The notes: generated from the sequence alone by a model not told the origin. A DNA stretch of 64,000 bases from Siccibacter turicensis LMG 23730 (GCF_000463155.2 NZ_AWFZ01000050.1:1-64000); one strand, 5' to 3'; positions 33,740-45,135 are shown, numbered from the stretch's first letter. Numbers and translations are program-made.

Positions 33740-34838
33740 TCATAACCCTGCTTTCAAACTTGCTTCAATGAATTTGTCCAGATCGCCATCCAGCACGGCC
33801 TGCGTATTACGGGTTTCAACGCCGGTACGCAGATCCTTGATGCGGGAGTCGTCAAGAACGTAGGAGCGGATCTGGCTACCCCAGCCGATGTCGGACTTGT
33901 TATCCTCCAGCGCCTGTTTCTCAGCATTTTTCTTTTGCATCTCCAGTTCATAAAGCTTCGCTTTCATCTGCTTCATGGCCTGGTCTTTGTTCTTATGCTG
34001 CGAACGGTCGTTCTGGCACTGGGTCACGGTACCGGTTGGAATGTGGGTAATACGCACCGCCGATTCCGTACGGTTAACGTGCTGACCGCCCGCACCGGAG
34101 GCGCGATAAACGTCAATACGCAGATCTGCCGGATTGATTTCGATATCAATATCGTCATCCACTTCCGGGTAGACAAAGGCGGAGCTGAAGGAGGTGTGAC
34201 GGCGGCCGCCGGAGTCGAACGGACTCTTACGCACCAGGCGGTGTACGCCGGTTTCGGTACGCAGCCAGCCAAACGCGTATTCGCCCTGAATACGAATGGT
34301 TACGGACTTAATGCCGGCCACTTCGCCTTCAGACTCTTCAATAATTTCGGTTTTAAATCCGCGTGCCTCGGCCCAGCGCAGATACATGCGCATCAGCATG
34401 CTGGCCCAGTCCTGCGCTTCGGTACCACCAGAGCCGGCCTGAATATCGATATAGCAGTCGGCGCTGTCGTATTCACCGGAGAACATGCGTCGGAATTCCA
34501 GCTGGGCAAGCTTCTGCTCAAGCTGATCGAGCTCGACAACGGCCTCGTTGAAGGTCTCTTCGTCATCGGCTTCAATGGCCAGTTCCAGCAGACCGGACAC
34601 ATCGTCAAGGCCCTGGGTCATCTGGTCGAGCGTTTCTACAATGGCTTCCAGCGCGGAGCGCTCTTTGCCCAGCGCCTGCGCACGCTCCGGCTCGTTCCAG
34701 ACGTCCGGCTGCTCTAGCTCAGCGTTTACTTCTTCGAGGCGTTCTTTCTTGGCATCGTAGTCAAAGATACCCCCTAAGAACGTCGCTGCGCTCCGTGAGG
34801 TCCTGAATGCGGTTTTTTACCGGGTTAATTTCAAACAT
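33740..34838 (-). CDS. prfB: peptide chain release factor 2, programmed +1 frameshift
   Basis: Release factor for UGA and UAA. The coding region is joined: codons 1-25 run 34838-34764, one base (34763) is skipped, and codons 26-365 run 34762-33740, giving the standard 365 aa. The first part reads [19 protein letters not shown] and ends in CTT followed by in-frame TGA. The main part carries the SPF stop-codon recognition motif ([11 protein letters not shown]) and the GGQ hydrolysis motif ([15 protein letters not shown]). The frameshift makes synthesis self-limiting: when RF2 is scarce the ribosome slips. It is followed by lysS. Confidence 0.97.
34761..34775 (-). promoter_or_regulatory. prfB programmed frameshift site
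   Basis: Minus strand reads AGGGGGTATCTTTGAC: an internal Shine-Dalgarno-like AGGGGG three nt before the slip codon CTT, then TGA and C. This is the classic RF2 recoding element. Confidence 0.96.
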
Positions 34839-34928
34839 GGTTTGCGGATCTTTAAGTTGGCTAGTCAAAATGCGGCATAAGGGCAAAAGTTTACCGGATT
34901 CATGCCGCTTTTTATAGCGATTATGGCC

Positions 34929-36662
34929 TCAGAGCGGCCAGATGTTGTCGATAATAAGCTGAACGCTGCGGTTCCCACGAAACTCATTCACATCAAGCTT
35001 ATACGCAATTTCGACCTCGCGTACCCCGTTGTCAGGCCAGCAGGTGGTATCGACATTGAAGGCTATGCCGTCAAGCAGCGGGCCGCCGCCCACGGGTTCC
35101 AGCATCAGCTTCAGGTGGCGCTCGCCCACCAGTCGCTGTTGCAGCACGCGAAAACGGCCATCGAACAAGGGCTCAGGGAACATCTGCCCCCAGGGGCCTG
35201 CGTCGCGCAGCATTTCCGCAACCTCAAGCGTCATCTCCTGCGGCTGCAACGCACCGTCTGACCAGATTTCCCCCTGCAACAGCGCCGGATCAAGCCATTC
35301 GCCTACCAGCGTGGCAAACCGCTGTTGAAACTCCTCAAAACGGGTGGCCTCAAGCGACAGGCCGGCCGCCATGGCGTGACCGCCAAACTTCAGCATCATT
35401 CCTGGATAGAGCGTATCAAGCCGCTCAAGGGCGTCGCGCATATGCAGCCCCTGAATGGATCGACCGGAGCCTTTCAGCGTGCCATCGCCAGCCGGAGCGA
35501 AAGCGATGACGGGCCGGTGAAAACGCTCTTTGATGCGCGATGCCAGTATGCCCACCACGCCCTGGTGCCATTCCGGGTGATAAATGGCAATCCCGCCGGG
35601 TAGCGCTTCACCGCTGCGCTCCAGACTATCGCACAGCGTCAGCGCTTCGGCCTGCATGCCCTGTTCTATCTCTTTACGCGTCTGGTTCAGCGCGTCCAGC
35701 TCGCTCGCCAGCATGCGCGCCTGGACAATATCGTTACACATCAGCAGCGCCACGCCGACGGACATATCGTCCAGTCGCCCCGCCGCGTTAAGCCGTGGAC
35801 CCAGCGCGAAACCAAGATCGTTGGCCGCCAGCTTTTGCGCGTCGCGATTGGCGATCTCCAGCAGCGCGCGGATCCCTGGCCGGCACCGGCCCGCCCGAAT
35901 GCGGCTCAACCCCTGCCAGATCAGGATGCGATTATTGGCATCCAGCGGCACCACGTCCGCTACCGTTCCAAGTGCCACCAGGTCCAGATGCTCCGCCAGA
36001 TTCGGCACGGCAATGCCCTGCTCCTCAAACCAGCCTGCATCACGAAGATGCGCGCGCAGCGCCAGCATTAAGTAGAACGCGACGCCGACCCCCGCCAGGC
36101 ATTTCGAAGGAAACGCACAGTCTGGAAGATTGGGATTAATGATGGCTTCAGCAAGCGGAAGCGTTTCACCGGGCAGATGGTGATCGGTGATCACCACCGG
36201 AATGCCCAGCTCATGGGCCCGGGCCACACCGCTGTGCGAAGAGATACCGTTATCGACGGTGAGGATCAGCTGCGCACCGCGTGCGTGGGCCTGATCGACT
36301 ACCTCCGGGCTGAGCCCATAGCCGTCGTCAAAGCGGTTCGGAACCAGATAATCCACGTTGCCCGCGCCCAGGCTGCGCAGGGCCAGCACGCTTAGCGCGG
36401 TACTGGTTGCGCCATCGGCATCAAAGTCGCCCACCACCATGATGCGCAGGTTTTCACGCAGCGCACTGAACAGGATGGCGGTTGCCTTATCCACACCCGC
36501 CAGCTGCTGCCAGGGCAGCAGCCCCTTAACGCTACGCTCCAGGTCCGCCGCGCTTTTCACACCGCGGCTGGCATACAGACGTGCCAGGAGCGGCGGCAGC
36601 TCGGTGGGGAGGCTGACATTTTCATCCACCGTTCTCCGGCGGAGCTGTGTTTGCTGTTTCAC
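34929..36662 (-). CDS. recJ: single-stranded-DNA exonuclease RecJ
   Basis: 5'-3' ssDNA exonuclease in RecF-pathway recombination and mismatch repair. The 577-aa protein carries the DHH-family motifs: VVGDFDADGATST (motif I), VITDHHLPGE (DHH motif) and the DHHA1 GGH motif LKFGGHAMAAGLSLE near residue 400. The start is GTG at 36662, matching the short N-terminus MKQQTQLRRR. It ends 90 nt upstream of prfB and begins 3 nt after dsbC. Confidence 0.96.
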   Translation of the reverse strand: MKQQTQLRRRTVDENVSLPTELPPLLARLYASRGVKSAADLERSVKGLLPWQQLAGVDKATAILFSALRENLRIMVVGDFDADGATSTALSVLALRSLGAGNVDYLVPNRFDDGYGLSPEVVDQAHARGAQLILTVDNGISSHSGVARAHELGIPVVITDHHLPGETLPLAEAIINPNLPDCAFPSKCLAGVGVAFYLMLALRAHLRDAGWFEEQGIAVPNLAEHLDLVALGTVADVVPLDANNRILIWQGLSRIRAGRCRPGIRALLEIANRDAQKLAANDLGFALGPRLNAAGRLDDMSVGVALLMCNDIVQARMLASELDALNQTRKEIEQGMQAEALTLCDSLERSGEALPGGIAIYHPEWHQGVVGILASRIKERFHRPVIAFAPAGDGTLKGSGRSIQGLHMRDALERLDTLYPGMMLKFGGHAMAAGLSLEATRFEEFQQRFATLVGEWLDPALLQGEIWSDGALQPQEMTLEVAEMLRDAGPWGQMFPEPLFDGRFRVLQQRLVGERHLKLMLEPVGGGPLLDGIAFNVDTTCWPDNGVREVEIAYKLDVNEFRGNRSVQLIIDNIWPL

Positions 36663-36665
36663 TGA

Positions 36666-37376
36666 TTACTGCGCCTGCTTCTTATGTTCATCCAGCAGCG
36701 TTTTCAGTTCTTTCGGTCCCTGATAACCCGGAACAACGTACCCGTCGTTCAGTACCAGCGCAGGCGTTCCCTGCACGCCGAACTGTACGCCGAGCGCATA
36801 ATGCTTCGCTGTATCAATGCTGCAACTGGCTGCCGGCACATCGCCATTTTTCATCGCGGCATCAAAGGTTTTCTTCGGATCTTTTGCACACCAGATGGCG
36901 TTCATCTCTTTAGCCGTGTCGCTCTGCGGCCCCTGGCGCGGGAAAGCGAGGTAGCGCACGGTAATACCCAGCGCGTTGTAATCTTTCATCTCTTCGTGCA
37001 GCTTATGGCAATAGCCGCAGGTGATATCGGTAAACACGGTGATGACATGCTGCTCGTTTGCCGCTTTGTACACGATCATCTCTTTTTCGAGCGCATTGAG
37101 GCGACCCATCAGCATCTTGTTGGTCACGTTCACCGGCTGCGCACCGCTGACATCATAGAGCGGGCCCTGGATAATGTGCTTTCCGTCATCGGTGACGTAC
37201 AGCACGCCGCTGTTGGTCAGCACGCTTTTCATACCGGCAACCGGCGCGGGTTGGATAGTTTCAGTTTTCACACCCAGCTTCGCCAGCGAGGCTTCAATGG
37301 CGGCATCATCGGCCTGCACGCCGAAGGTGGAAAGCGATGCGGCGAGCAGGGAAAACAGCACGATACCTTTATTCAT
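36666..37376 (-). CDS. dsbC: DsbC periplasmic disulfide isomerase
   Basis: Periplasmic homodimeric thiol-disulfide isomerase kept reduced by DsbD. The 236-aa precursor starts MNKGIVLFSLLAASLSTFG with cleavage near VQA-DD (residue 22). The N-terminal dimerisation domain is followed by the thioredoxin fold with CGYC at 120-123. A second Cys pair is present near CSIDTAKHYALG. Longer in-frame readings lack the signal peptide at their start and are rejected. It lies between xerD and recJ in the conserved order. Confidence 0.96.
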   Translation of the reverse strand: MNKGIVLFSLLAASLSTFGVQADDAAIEASLAKLGVKTETIQPAPVAGMKSVLTNSGVLYVTDDGKHIIQGPLYDVSGAQPVNVTNKMLMGRLNALEKEMIVYKAANEQHVITVFTDITCGYCHKLHEEMKDYNALGITVRYLAFPRQGPQSDTAKEMNAIWCAKDPKKTFDAAMKNGDVPAASCSIDTAKHYALGVQFGVQGTPALVLNDGYVVPGYQGPKELKTLLDEHKKQAQ

Positions 37377-37401
37377 AACGTTTCCTTTAACTTTATGGCA
37401 C

Positions 37402-38298
37402 TCACGCCCGTGGGTGGTGCTGTTGGTGTAGTTGCCGTAAGCGGGCCGTTGCCACGTGCGTGTAGATTTGTGTGGTCGACAGGTCGCTGTGTCCAAGCAG
37501 CATCTGGACGACGCGAAGATCGGCACCGTGATTCAATAAGTGGGTCGCAAATGCATGACGTAACACGTGCGGAGAGAGCTTTTCGCTGTCGATGCCTGCC
37601 TGGGCGGCGTAATGCTTTATGCGATGCCAGAAAGTCTGCCGCGTCATTTGCTGCGCCCGTTTACTGGGAAAAAGTACGTCCACGGACTGCCCGTTCAGAA
37701 GCCAGTGACGAGCGTGGGTAAGATAGTATTCGATCCAGTACACCGCTTCTTCACCTAATGGGACAAGACGCTCTTTATTGCCTTTACCCAGCACTCTCAC
37801 CACGCCCTGCCGCAGGCTAACGTCACTCATGGTTAAGCCCACGAGTTCCGACACGCGCAGGCCGGTGGCATAGAGCACTTCAAGCATCGCTTTATCCCGT
37901 AATTCGACGGGCTGGTCAACTGACGGTGCCTGGAGCAACCGCTCAACCTGCGCTTCGCTCAGGTCTTTTGGCAGGCGCTGCGGGAGCTTAGGCGACGCCA
38001 GCGATGCGCTGGGATCGTCGGTGCGCACTTTCTCACGGTAGAGGTGCTGAAACAGCCGACGCACGGCGCTCAGCATTCTTGCAGAGCTGGTGGCCTTATA
38101 GCCGCCTTCAACCCGTTCAGCCAGCAATGCCTGAAGGTCGGACGCCTGGGCTGTTTCAAGAGTGAGGCTGTGACGATAGAGCCACTCCGTCAGGCTCTTC
38201 AAATCGCGCCGGTACGCCTGCAGCGTATTCTCGGAGAGATTGCGCTCAAGCCAGAGCGTATCCAGAAACTGTTCAATGCGGGCTAAATCCTGCTCCAC
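37402..38298 (-). CDS. xerD: tyrosine recombinase XerD
   Basis: Acts with XerC and FtsK at dif to resolve chromosome dimers. The 298-aa protein has the N-terminal SAM-like core-binding domain and the catalytic domain with the Arg in ATGLRVSELVGLTM, HVLRHAFATHLLNHGADLRV, and the Tyr nucleophile in LSTTQIYTHVA near the C-terminus. Two adjacent GTG codons could start it; the second (38298), 5 nt after GGAGG, fits spacing and the E. coli length. It is an intrinsic chromosomal recombinase, not an island integrase. Confidence 0.96.
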   Translation of the reverse strand: MEQDLARIEQFLDTLWLERNLSENTLQAYRRDLKSLTEWLYRHSLTLETAQASDLQALLAERVEGGYKATSSARMLSAVRRLFQHLYREKVRTDDPSASLASPKLPQRLPKDLSEAQVERLLQAPSVDQPVELRDKAMLEVLYATGLRVSELVGLTMSDVSLRQGVVRVLGKGNKERLVPLGEEAVYWIEYYLTHARHWLLNGQSVDVLFPSKRAQQMTRQTFWHRIKHYAAQAGIDSEKLSPHVLRHAFATHLLNHGADLRVVQMLLGHSDLSTTQIYTHVATARLRQLHQQHHPRA

Positions 38299-38398
38299 CA
38301 CGACCTCCCAATGACTCCCATTGCGGCATTATGCCTGATTGACCGGTGATTCTGATACACTAGCGGCTCAGTACAGAATGAGATGAGACGTTAACGTT

Positions 38399-38920
38399 AT
38401 GAACATTGGTCTTTTTTATGGTTCCAGCACCTGTTACACCGAAATGGCGGCCGAAAAAATTCGCGACATCATTGGCGCAGAACTGGTTTCGCTTCATAAC
38501 CTGAAAGACGACGCTCCCTCATTAATGACGCAGTACGATGTCCTGATTTTAGGCATTCCCACCTGGGATTTCGGTGAGCTTCAGGAGGACTGGGAAGCCG
38601 TCTGGGATCGGCTTGATGAGCTCGATCTCGAGGGCAAGCTCGTTGCCCTTTATGGCATGGGCGACCAGCTTGGCTACGGCGAATGGTTCCTGGATGCGCT
38701 CGGTATGCTGCACGATAAACTGGCGCCGCGCGGCGTAAAATTTATTGGCTACTGGCCCACCGAAGGCTACGAGTTTACCAGCGCGAAACCCGTCATCGCC
38801 GACGGCCAGCTGTTTGTTGGCCTGGCGCTCGATGAAACCAATCAGTACGACCTGAGCGATGAACGCATCCAGGCGTGGTGTGAACAGATCCTCGGCGAAA
38901 TGGCGACGCATTTTTCATAA
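38399..38920 (+). CDS. fldB: flavodoxin 2
   Basis: Small FMN electron carrier of 173 aa. The phosphate-binding loop is [10 protein letters not shown] at about residues 5-14, and the FMN-binding aromatic segments are [14 protein letters not shown] and [16 protein letters not shown]. It is divergent from xerD with a 100-nt control gap. In E. coli fldB is part of the SoxRS response; no SoxS box was verified here. Confidence 0.95.
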   Translation: MNIGLFYGSSTCYTEMAAEKIRDIIGAELVSLHNLKDDAPSLMTQYDVLILGIPTWDFGELQEDWEAVWDRLDELDLEGKLVALYGMGDQLGYGEWFLDALGMLHDKLAPRGVKFIGYWPTEGYEFTSAKPVIADGQLFVGLALDETNQYDLSDERIQAWCEQILGEMATHFS

Positions 38921-38969
38921 GTCACGCCGCGTAGCAGGAAGTCACGCCAGGTTTCATACACGATAGCCG

Positions 38970-39392
38970 TCAATGCGGTGTACGTGTCAGGGTCTGCGTC
39001 TGCACGATAAGCCGCCGCAGATCGCGCCACTCCCGCTCGTCCATGCTGTCGGCCGCCAGCCACAGATGCCTGCAACGGCGCTTATTCGGCCGGCGCAGGC
39101 GCAGCATCATTCCACTCTGCACCATCCAGGGTTCGCCAACGATCTCCCACTCAACGCCCTGCCACTTAAACCGGTTATCCATCAACAGCTTCGCTTCGCC
39201 CTGGCGTGCGTGGATCCGGCGCTGGCTGCGAACGCAGTCAAAAACCACAAGGGACAGCAGCAGCATCCATACCGGCGTGTAGCTCAGCGGCCAGGGAATA
39301 AACAGGACGATAGCCGCGACGATGCCGTGCAGCAGCAGGGAGAGCCACTGGGAGCGCCAGGAGACGCGCAGATCAGATTGCCACAGGACCAC
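38970..39392 (-). CDS. ygfX: YgfX (CptA) membrane protein
   Basis: Inner-membrane protein of 140 aa with two hydrophobic segments (about 16-34 and 40-51) and a cytoplasmic C-terminal half ([20 protein letters not shown]). In E. coli it has been described both as the toxin partner of SdhE (YgfY) acting on FtsZ/MreB and as a protein working with SdhE. GTG start at 39392, overlapping the end of sdhE by 20 nt, so translation is coupled. No unusual features. Confidence 0.92.
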   Translation of the reverse strand: MVLWQSDLRVSWRSQWLSLLLHGIVAAIVLFIPWPLSYTPVWMLLLSLVVFDCVRSQRRIHARQGEAKLLMDNRFKWQGVEWEIVGEPWMVQSGMMLRLRRPNKRRCRHLWLAADSMDEREWRDLRRLIVQTQTLTRTPH

Positions 39393-39639
39393 GATCCTGA
39401 TTCCGTTTCTGAATTAATTGCACCATCCGCTCCAGCTCAGCGTCCGCAGGCTTGCCGTGATTCATCAGCCAGTTGAAGAGATCGGGATCGTCACACTCCA
39501 GCAGGCGCACAAACAGACGCTTGTCGTCATCGCTCAGTGAATCGTACTCATATTCAAAGAACGGCATGATAGAGATATCAAGTTCACGCATCCCGCGGCG
39601 GCATGCCCAGTGAATACGGGACTTATTGGTTATATCCAT
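39373..39639 (-). CDS. sdhE: SdhE (YgfY) FAD assembly factor
   Basis: Promotes covalent FAD attachment to SdhA and FrdA. The 88-aa protein keeps the conserved RGMRELD motif at about residues 15-21, needed for flavinylation. It overlaps ygfX downstream and is divergent from ygfZ, with 261 bp between them holding both promoters. Confidence 0.95.
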   Translation of the reverse strand: MDITNKSRIHWACRRGMRELDISIMPFFEYEYDSLSDDDKRLFVRLLECDDPDLFNWLMNHGKPADAELERMVQLIQKRNQDRGPVAI

Positions 39640-39900
39640 TTTTATATTCCTGTTTAACCGGAAATCAGGTACGCCGGCTAGTGTACCGTGTTTTTGACAA
39701 CGCTATCAGGGGATTGTTAGGGATTGCGAAGCGTTATCCTGAAAATTCAGCGCGATGTGCAACGTACAAAATGCCGTGCGTAGCGCCTCGCAAACCTGGC
39801 TTAAGAGCACAAACAGCGCGGTTAAAGCGCTTGCAAAGCACGTCGGCTCTTTTACCATTAAGCTTCATTCACATTGCATAGTGACACTCGGGACAAAGTT

Positions 39901-40884
39901 ATGGCATTTACACCGTTTCCTCCGCGCCAGCCTGCTGCTTCCGCACGCCTGCCGTTGACGCTTATCTCGCTTGATGACTGGGCGCTGGCTACCATCACCG
40001 GTCCCGAGAGCGAGAAATATCTCCAGGGTCAGGTGACGACCGATGTCGCCGAACTGGCTGAAAATCAGCATGTGTTAGCCGCGCACTGCGATGCAAAGGG
40101 GAAAATGTGGAGCAATCTCCGCCTCTTCCGTGACGGAGAGGGGTACGCCTGGATCCTGCGCCGGAATCTTCGCGATGCCGAACTCACCGAACTGAAAAAG
40201 TACGCGGTGTTTTCGAAAGTGACCATTGGCCCTGATGACGGCCGGACGCTGCTCGGTGTGGCAGGCTTCCAGGCGCGGGCCGCGCTGGCAGGCGTCTTTA
40301 CCACCCTGCCCGATGAACAAAATCAGGTTGTGCGTGAGGGCGATACCACGCTGCTGTGGTTCGGCCTGCCCGCCGAGCGTTTCCTGCTGATCACCCAGGA
40401 CGAGAAAGCCGAAACGCTGTGCAACGCACTCAAGGGCGAAGCGCAGCTGAATAACAGCCAGCAGTGGCTGGCGCTGGATATCGAAGCCGGTATTCCGGTT
40501 ATCGACACTGAGAACATGAGCCAGTTTATTCCTCAGGCGACCAACCTCCAGGCGCTGGGCGGCATCAGCTTTAAAAAGGGCTGCTATACCGGGCAAGAGA
40601 TGGTGGCACGCGCTAAATTCCGTGGTGCCAATAAACGCGCCCTCTGGTATCTCGCCGGCGAGGCGAGCCGCGTGCCGCAGCCGGGCGAAGATCTGGAGAT
40701 GCAAATGGGCGAAAACTGGCGCCGTACCGGGACGGTGCTGGCTGCCGTGCAGCTTGATGACGGTCGTGTGCTGGTGCAGGTCGTGATGAATAACGATATG
40801 GAAGCAGGCAGCGTATTCAGAGTGCGTGATGAGGCAAGCCACACGCTGGCGATTCAGCCTCTGCCCTACTCACTGGAAGAGTGA
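39901..40884 (+). CDS. ygfZ: YgfZ folate-binding Fe-S cluster maintenance protein
   Basis: Folate-dependent protein that supports Fe-S enzymes such as MiaB. The 327-aa protein has the GcvT-like fold and the conserved K-G-C-Y-T-G-Q-E motif ([18 protein letters not shown]) with the essential Cys near residue 228. The ATG at 39901 is preferred over a longer reading that adds nine residues of non-conserved sequence. It is convergent with yqfA. Confidence 0.95.
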   Translation: MAFTPFPPRQPAASARLPLTLISLDDWALATITGPESEKYLQGQVTTDVAELAENQHVLAAHCDAKGKMWSNLRLFRDGEGYAWILRRNLRDAELTELKKYAVFSKVTIGPDDGRTLLGVAGFQARAALAGVFTTLPDEQNQVVREGDTTLLWFGLPAERFLLITQDEKAETLCNALKGEAQLNNSQQWLALDIEAGIPVIDTENMSQFIPQATNLQALGGISFKKGCYTGQEMVARAKFRGANKRALWYLAGEASRVPQPGEDLEMQMGENWRRTGTVLAAVQLDDGRVLVQVVMNNDMEAGSVFRVRDEASHTLAIQPLPYSLEE

Positions 40885-40892
40885 TGCGTAGC

Positions 40893-40919
40893 CGGGCGCG
40901 GCAACCGCTGCCGCGCCCG
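40893..40919. repeat. REP-like GC-rich palindrome between ygfZ and yqfA
   Basis: A perfect 11-bp stem (CGGGCGCGGCA / TGCCGCGCCCG) with a 5-nt loop lies between two converging genes, 9 nt past the ygfZ stop. It has no T-run, so it is more like a REP element or 3' mRNA stabiliser than a terminator. Confidence 0.7.
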
Positions 40920-40943
40920 ATGTAACCCCTGACCGATAAAGCG

Positions 40944-41603
40944 TTATACCTGGCCAATATAGAGATAGATCGCCAGGAAGTGGCAGACGCTCCCACCAAG
41001 CACGAAGCCGTGCCAGATTGCATGGTTATACGGGATACGTTTACAGGCGTAAAAAATGACGCCCAGCGAATAGATAATCCCACCAGTCGCCAGCAGCGCC
41101 ACGCTTCCCGGCGCCAGCTTGATCACCATCTGGTATATCACCACCAGCGACAGCCACCCCATCGCCAGATAGGTGACCAGTGACAGCACCTTGAAACGGT
41201 GAGCAATGGTGAGCTTGAAGAGAATACCCAGCAGCGCCAGGCCCCAGATAACAATCATCAGGCCTTTTGCCAGCGGTGAGTTAAGCCCCACCAGCAGGAA
41301 CGGCGTATAGGTGCCGGCTATCAACAGATAGATCGCGCAGTGGTCGAGTTTTTTGAACCAGCGCTTTGCCCGGGCATGCGGTATGGCGTGATACAGCGTG
41401 GAAGCCAGAAACAGCAGAATCATACTGCCGCCGTAGAGGCTGTAACTGGTAAGCGCTACCGCGTCGGCATTGGTATCAATAGCCTGAGACAGCAGCAGAA
41501 CCAACCCTACAATGCCAAATATCAGCCCGATGCCGTGACTGATACTGTTGGCAATTTCTTCTGCCACCGAATATCCCTGCGCGATTAACGGTTTATTACC
41601 CAT
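40944..41603 (-). CDS. yqfA: YqfA, hemolysin III/PAQR family membrane protein
   Basis: Inner-membrane protein of 219 aa with about seven hydrophobic helices. Conserved family residues are the N-terminal [21 protein letters not shown] and the C-terminal [17 protein letters not shown], holding His residues of a presumed metal site. The hemolysin name is historical; no toxin function is implied. The next gene in E. coli, yqfB, is absent. Confidence 0.93.
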   Translation of the reverse strand: MGNKPLIAQGYSVAEEIANSISHGIGLIFGIVGLVLLLSQAIDTNADAVALTSYSLYGGSMILLFLASTLYHAIPHARAKRWFKKLDHCAIYLLIAGTYTPFLLVGLNSPLAKGLMIVIWGLALLGILFKLTIAHRFKVLSLVTYLAMGWLSLVVIYQMVIKLAPGSVALLATGGIIYSLGVIFYACKRIPYNHAIWHGFVLGGSVCHFLAIYLYIGQV

Positions 41604-41915
41604 GGTACAACTCCAGAAAACAAGATTAAAAATGCAGCACAGCTAGCCTAACTGAGAATGATTCCAGTGAACACCTGTTAGCTGAAATATATTTCCGGAA
41701 TGAGATTTACGCCAGAGAAGTACTGCCGGTTTGCTTATCAGGACAGAACCTGCCCTGACCGCACTCCCAGCCAGTATGCGGTATCCTTGTGACGAAGGGC
41801 CGACGCTTTTATGACATCGCGTGAGGGCAGCGCTCCTCGCGCGGTGAAAAGGAATAGTTGCGCGAATGCATCGTCTGGTAATCTGTAGCCGCACTTAATA
41901 AGGGATATCCGTACC
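41604..41915. other. gene-free gap between yqfA and the RpiR-type regulator
   Basis: About 310 bp between divergent genes. It holds the two promoters and a hairpin-like CGCG-rich segment near 41818-41845 (CGCGTGAGGG...CTCCTCGCGCG). I see no ORF with a credible start and no yqfB remnant. Confidence 0.5.
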
Positions 41916-42650
41916 GTGACCATGTTTACCCACTCAGCGATCGCCAGCCTCAACAACCTTGAAATGATGGTCTACAACTACGTCATCAAAAATCCCGACA
42001 AGGTGATGTATATGACCATCCGCGAGCTGGCGGACGAGGCGGGCGTCTCCACCACCACCGTGCTGCGCTTCTGCCGCAAGCTTAACTGCGACGGCTATTC
42101 CGAGTTTCGCGTGCGCTTTAAATTGTATCTGGAGCAGAACGAGCCGCAGCAGGCTAATTTTGGTGCCAGTGAGATAATGAGTTTTTTCAGAAGCGTCAAT
42201 AATGAAGAGTTCGATGCGCTGCTCGACGAGGCGGTAAATATTATTCTGCAATCTGAACGTATAATTTTTGTCGGGGCCGGGACATCTGGTGCGCTGGCAA
42301 AATATGGCGCGCGCTTCTTTTCAAACGTCGGGAAATTCAGTAACCACATTGATGACCCTTATTTCCCGGTGACCAGCGACATGGCCAAAAATGCGCTGGC
42401 GATTGTGCTATCCGTCTCCGGTGAAACCGAAGAGATCTTACGTTTTGCCAGTCAGTTCAGCCTGCATCGCTGCAAAGTGCTCTCCGTCACCAGCCATGAA
42501 AACTCCTCGCTGGCAAAGCTTGCCGACTTTAATCTCTCCTGGCACGTGCAGCCCATGCGCGTCGCCGGCGTGTATGACATCACAACCCAGATCCCGGTGA
42601 TTTATATTCTGGAATCGCTGGGTCGGAAACTGGCCCGTCGGCTGGGATAA
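41916..42650 (+). CDS. RpiR/MurR-type sugar-phosphate-responsive regulator
   Basis: Transcription regulator of 244 aa: N-terminal RpiR helix-turn-helix (TIRELADEAGVSTTTVLRFCRKL, about 33-57) and a SIS sugar-phosphate isomerase-like domain (about 110-230; IIFVGAGTSGALAKYGARFF, VLSVSGETEEI). It is probably started by GTG at 41916 (10 nt after AAGGGA); ATG at 41922 is the alternative. Downstream lies bglA with a 27-bp palindrome between, so control of bglA by 6-phospho-sugars is inferred. This gene is absent beside bglA in E. coli. Confidence 0.9.
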   Translation: MTMFTHSAIASLNNLEMMVYNYVIKNPDKVMYMTIRELADEAGVSTTTVLRFCRKLNCDGYSEFRVRFKLYLEQNEPQQANFGASEIMSFFRSVNNEEFDALLDEAVNIILQSERIIFVGAGTSGALAKYGARFFSNVGKFSNHIDDPYFPVTSDMAKNALAIVLSVSGETEEILRFASQFSLHRCKVLSVTSHENSSLAKLADFNLSWHVQPMRVAGVYDITTQIPVIYILESLGRKLARRLG

Positions 42651-42673
42651 AAAACATATTGTTTTTTTGATGT

Positions 42674-42700
42674 AACAAGTAACCGAAACGGTTATTTGTT
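42674..42700. promoter_or_regulatory. 27-bp near-perfect palindrome before bglA
   Basis: AACAA-g-TAACCG-AAA-CGGTTA-t-TTGTT: both outer and inner arms match, 112 nt upstream of the bglA ATG and 23 nt after the regulator stop. Best read as an operator for bglA; the regulator immediately upstream is the first candidate. It lacks a terminator T-run on either side that would explain it otherwise. Confidence 0.6.
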
Positions 42701-42716
42701 ATATCGTGACTTTTGA

Positions 42717-44246
<1,530 letters not shown>

Positions 44247-44301
44247 ACGAGGCGCTGACCGCGTTTCCGGCGGACGCGGTTCTCACCATCACGTTCTCGC
44301 G

Positions 44302-44325
44302 CCCCTCTTTGCATGAAAAGAGGGG
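44302..44325. terminator. hairpin between bglA and ygfF
   Basis: Stem CCCCTCTTT/AAAGAGGGG with a 6-nt loop between converging genes; a second stem (ACCGCGT/ACGCGGT) precedes it. No strong T-run, so termination strength is uncertain. Confidence 0.55.
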
Positions 44326-44331
44326 CAGACA

Positions 44332-45075
44332 TTATTTCCCGCCCGCCATATCAACAAAAGTGCCGGTCACATACGATGCCTTCTCGCTCAGAAGCCAGGC
44401 GATAGCCTGCGCAACCTCCTCCGGCTGACCGCCGCGCTGCATCGGTATCGCGCTTTTCACCCGATCGACCCGACCTGGTTCACCGCCCGAGGCGTGCATG
44501 TCGGTATAGATAAAGCCGGGGCGTACGCAGTTTACCCGGATCCCCTGCCCTGCCACTTCCAGCGACAGCCCTGTAGTCATGGAATCTATCGCGCCTTTCG
44601 AGGCGGCATAATCAACATATTCGCCCGGCGCGCCGAGACGCGAGGCCGCGGACGACACGTTAACGATCGCGCCACCTTTGCCGCCGTGCTGGTGCGACAT
44701 GCGCTTCACCGCTTCGCGGCAGCAGAGGAAATAGCTGGTGACGTTGGTCATCAGCACCTCGTTGATCCGTGCCGCTGACAGATCCTCCAGCCGCGCCTGC
44801 TGAAAAAGAATGCCGGCGTTATTCACCAGCGCATCCAGCGGCCCCATAAAACGGTCGATCTGCTCGAACATCGTCACGACCTGCGCTTCATCCGACACGT
44901 CCGCCCGGATGGCCTGCGCCGTGCCACCCGCAACACGGATGTCGTCAACCACCGACTGCGCTGCCGCGTCGTTGGCATGGTAATTCACCACTACGCTATA
45001 CCCCTGCTGGGCCAGCAGCAGTGCGGTAGCACGTCCAATTCCACGGCTTCCACCGGTCACCAGTGCAACAGCCAT
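44332..45075 (-). CDS. ygfF: YgfF short-chain dehydrogenase/reductase
   Basis: NAD(P)-dependent oxidoreductase of unknown substrate. The 247-aa protein has the Rossmann TGGSRGIG motif at about 7-14, NNAG, the catalytic Ser in IVNVSSAASRLG and the YxxxK motif in YVDYAASKGA. Of two adjacent ATGs the second (45075), 6 nt after GGAGG, matches the E. coli length. The gcvP terminator lies between gcvP and this gene. Confidence 0.93.
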   Translation of the reverse strand: MAVALVTGGSRGIGRATALLLAQQGYSVVVNYHANDAAAQSVVDDIRVAGGTAQAIRADVSDEAQVVTMFEQIDRFMGPLDALVNNAGILFQQARLEDLSAARINEVLMTNVTSYFLCCREAVKRMSHQHGGKGGAIVNVSSAASRLGAPGEYVDYAASKGAIDSMTTGLSLEVAGQGIRVNCVRPGFIYTDMHASGGEPGRVDRVKSAIPMQRGGQPEEVAQAIAWLLSEKASYVTGTFVDMAGGK

Positions 45076-45090
45076 CATTTCCTCCAGAAA

Positions 45091-45115
45091 TAAAAAAGGG
45101 CACCGAAGTGCCCTT
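45091..45115 (-). terminator. gcvP operon terminator
   Basis: Stem AAGGGCAC/GTGCCCTT with a 4-nt CGAA loop (TTCG on the transcript) followed by six T on the minus strand, 20 nt past the gcvP stop. Confidence 0.92.
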
Positions 45116-45135
45116 AGATTACAGCAGGATAGCGG

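Noticed and set aside
34740-34838. Frameshift mutation in prfB
   Set aside because: The site has the exact RF2 programmed +1 slip signal, so the in-frame TGA is regulatory.
37402-38298. XerD as an island integrase
   Set aside because: It is in its conserved place between dsbC and fldB and has the full XerD sequence, so it is the chromosomal dif recombinase.
40944-41603. Hemolysin toxin
   Set aside because: The hemolysin III name is historical; this is a housekeeping PAQR-type membrane protein conserved in the core genome.
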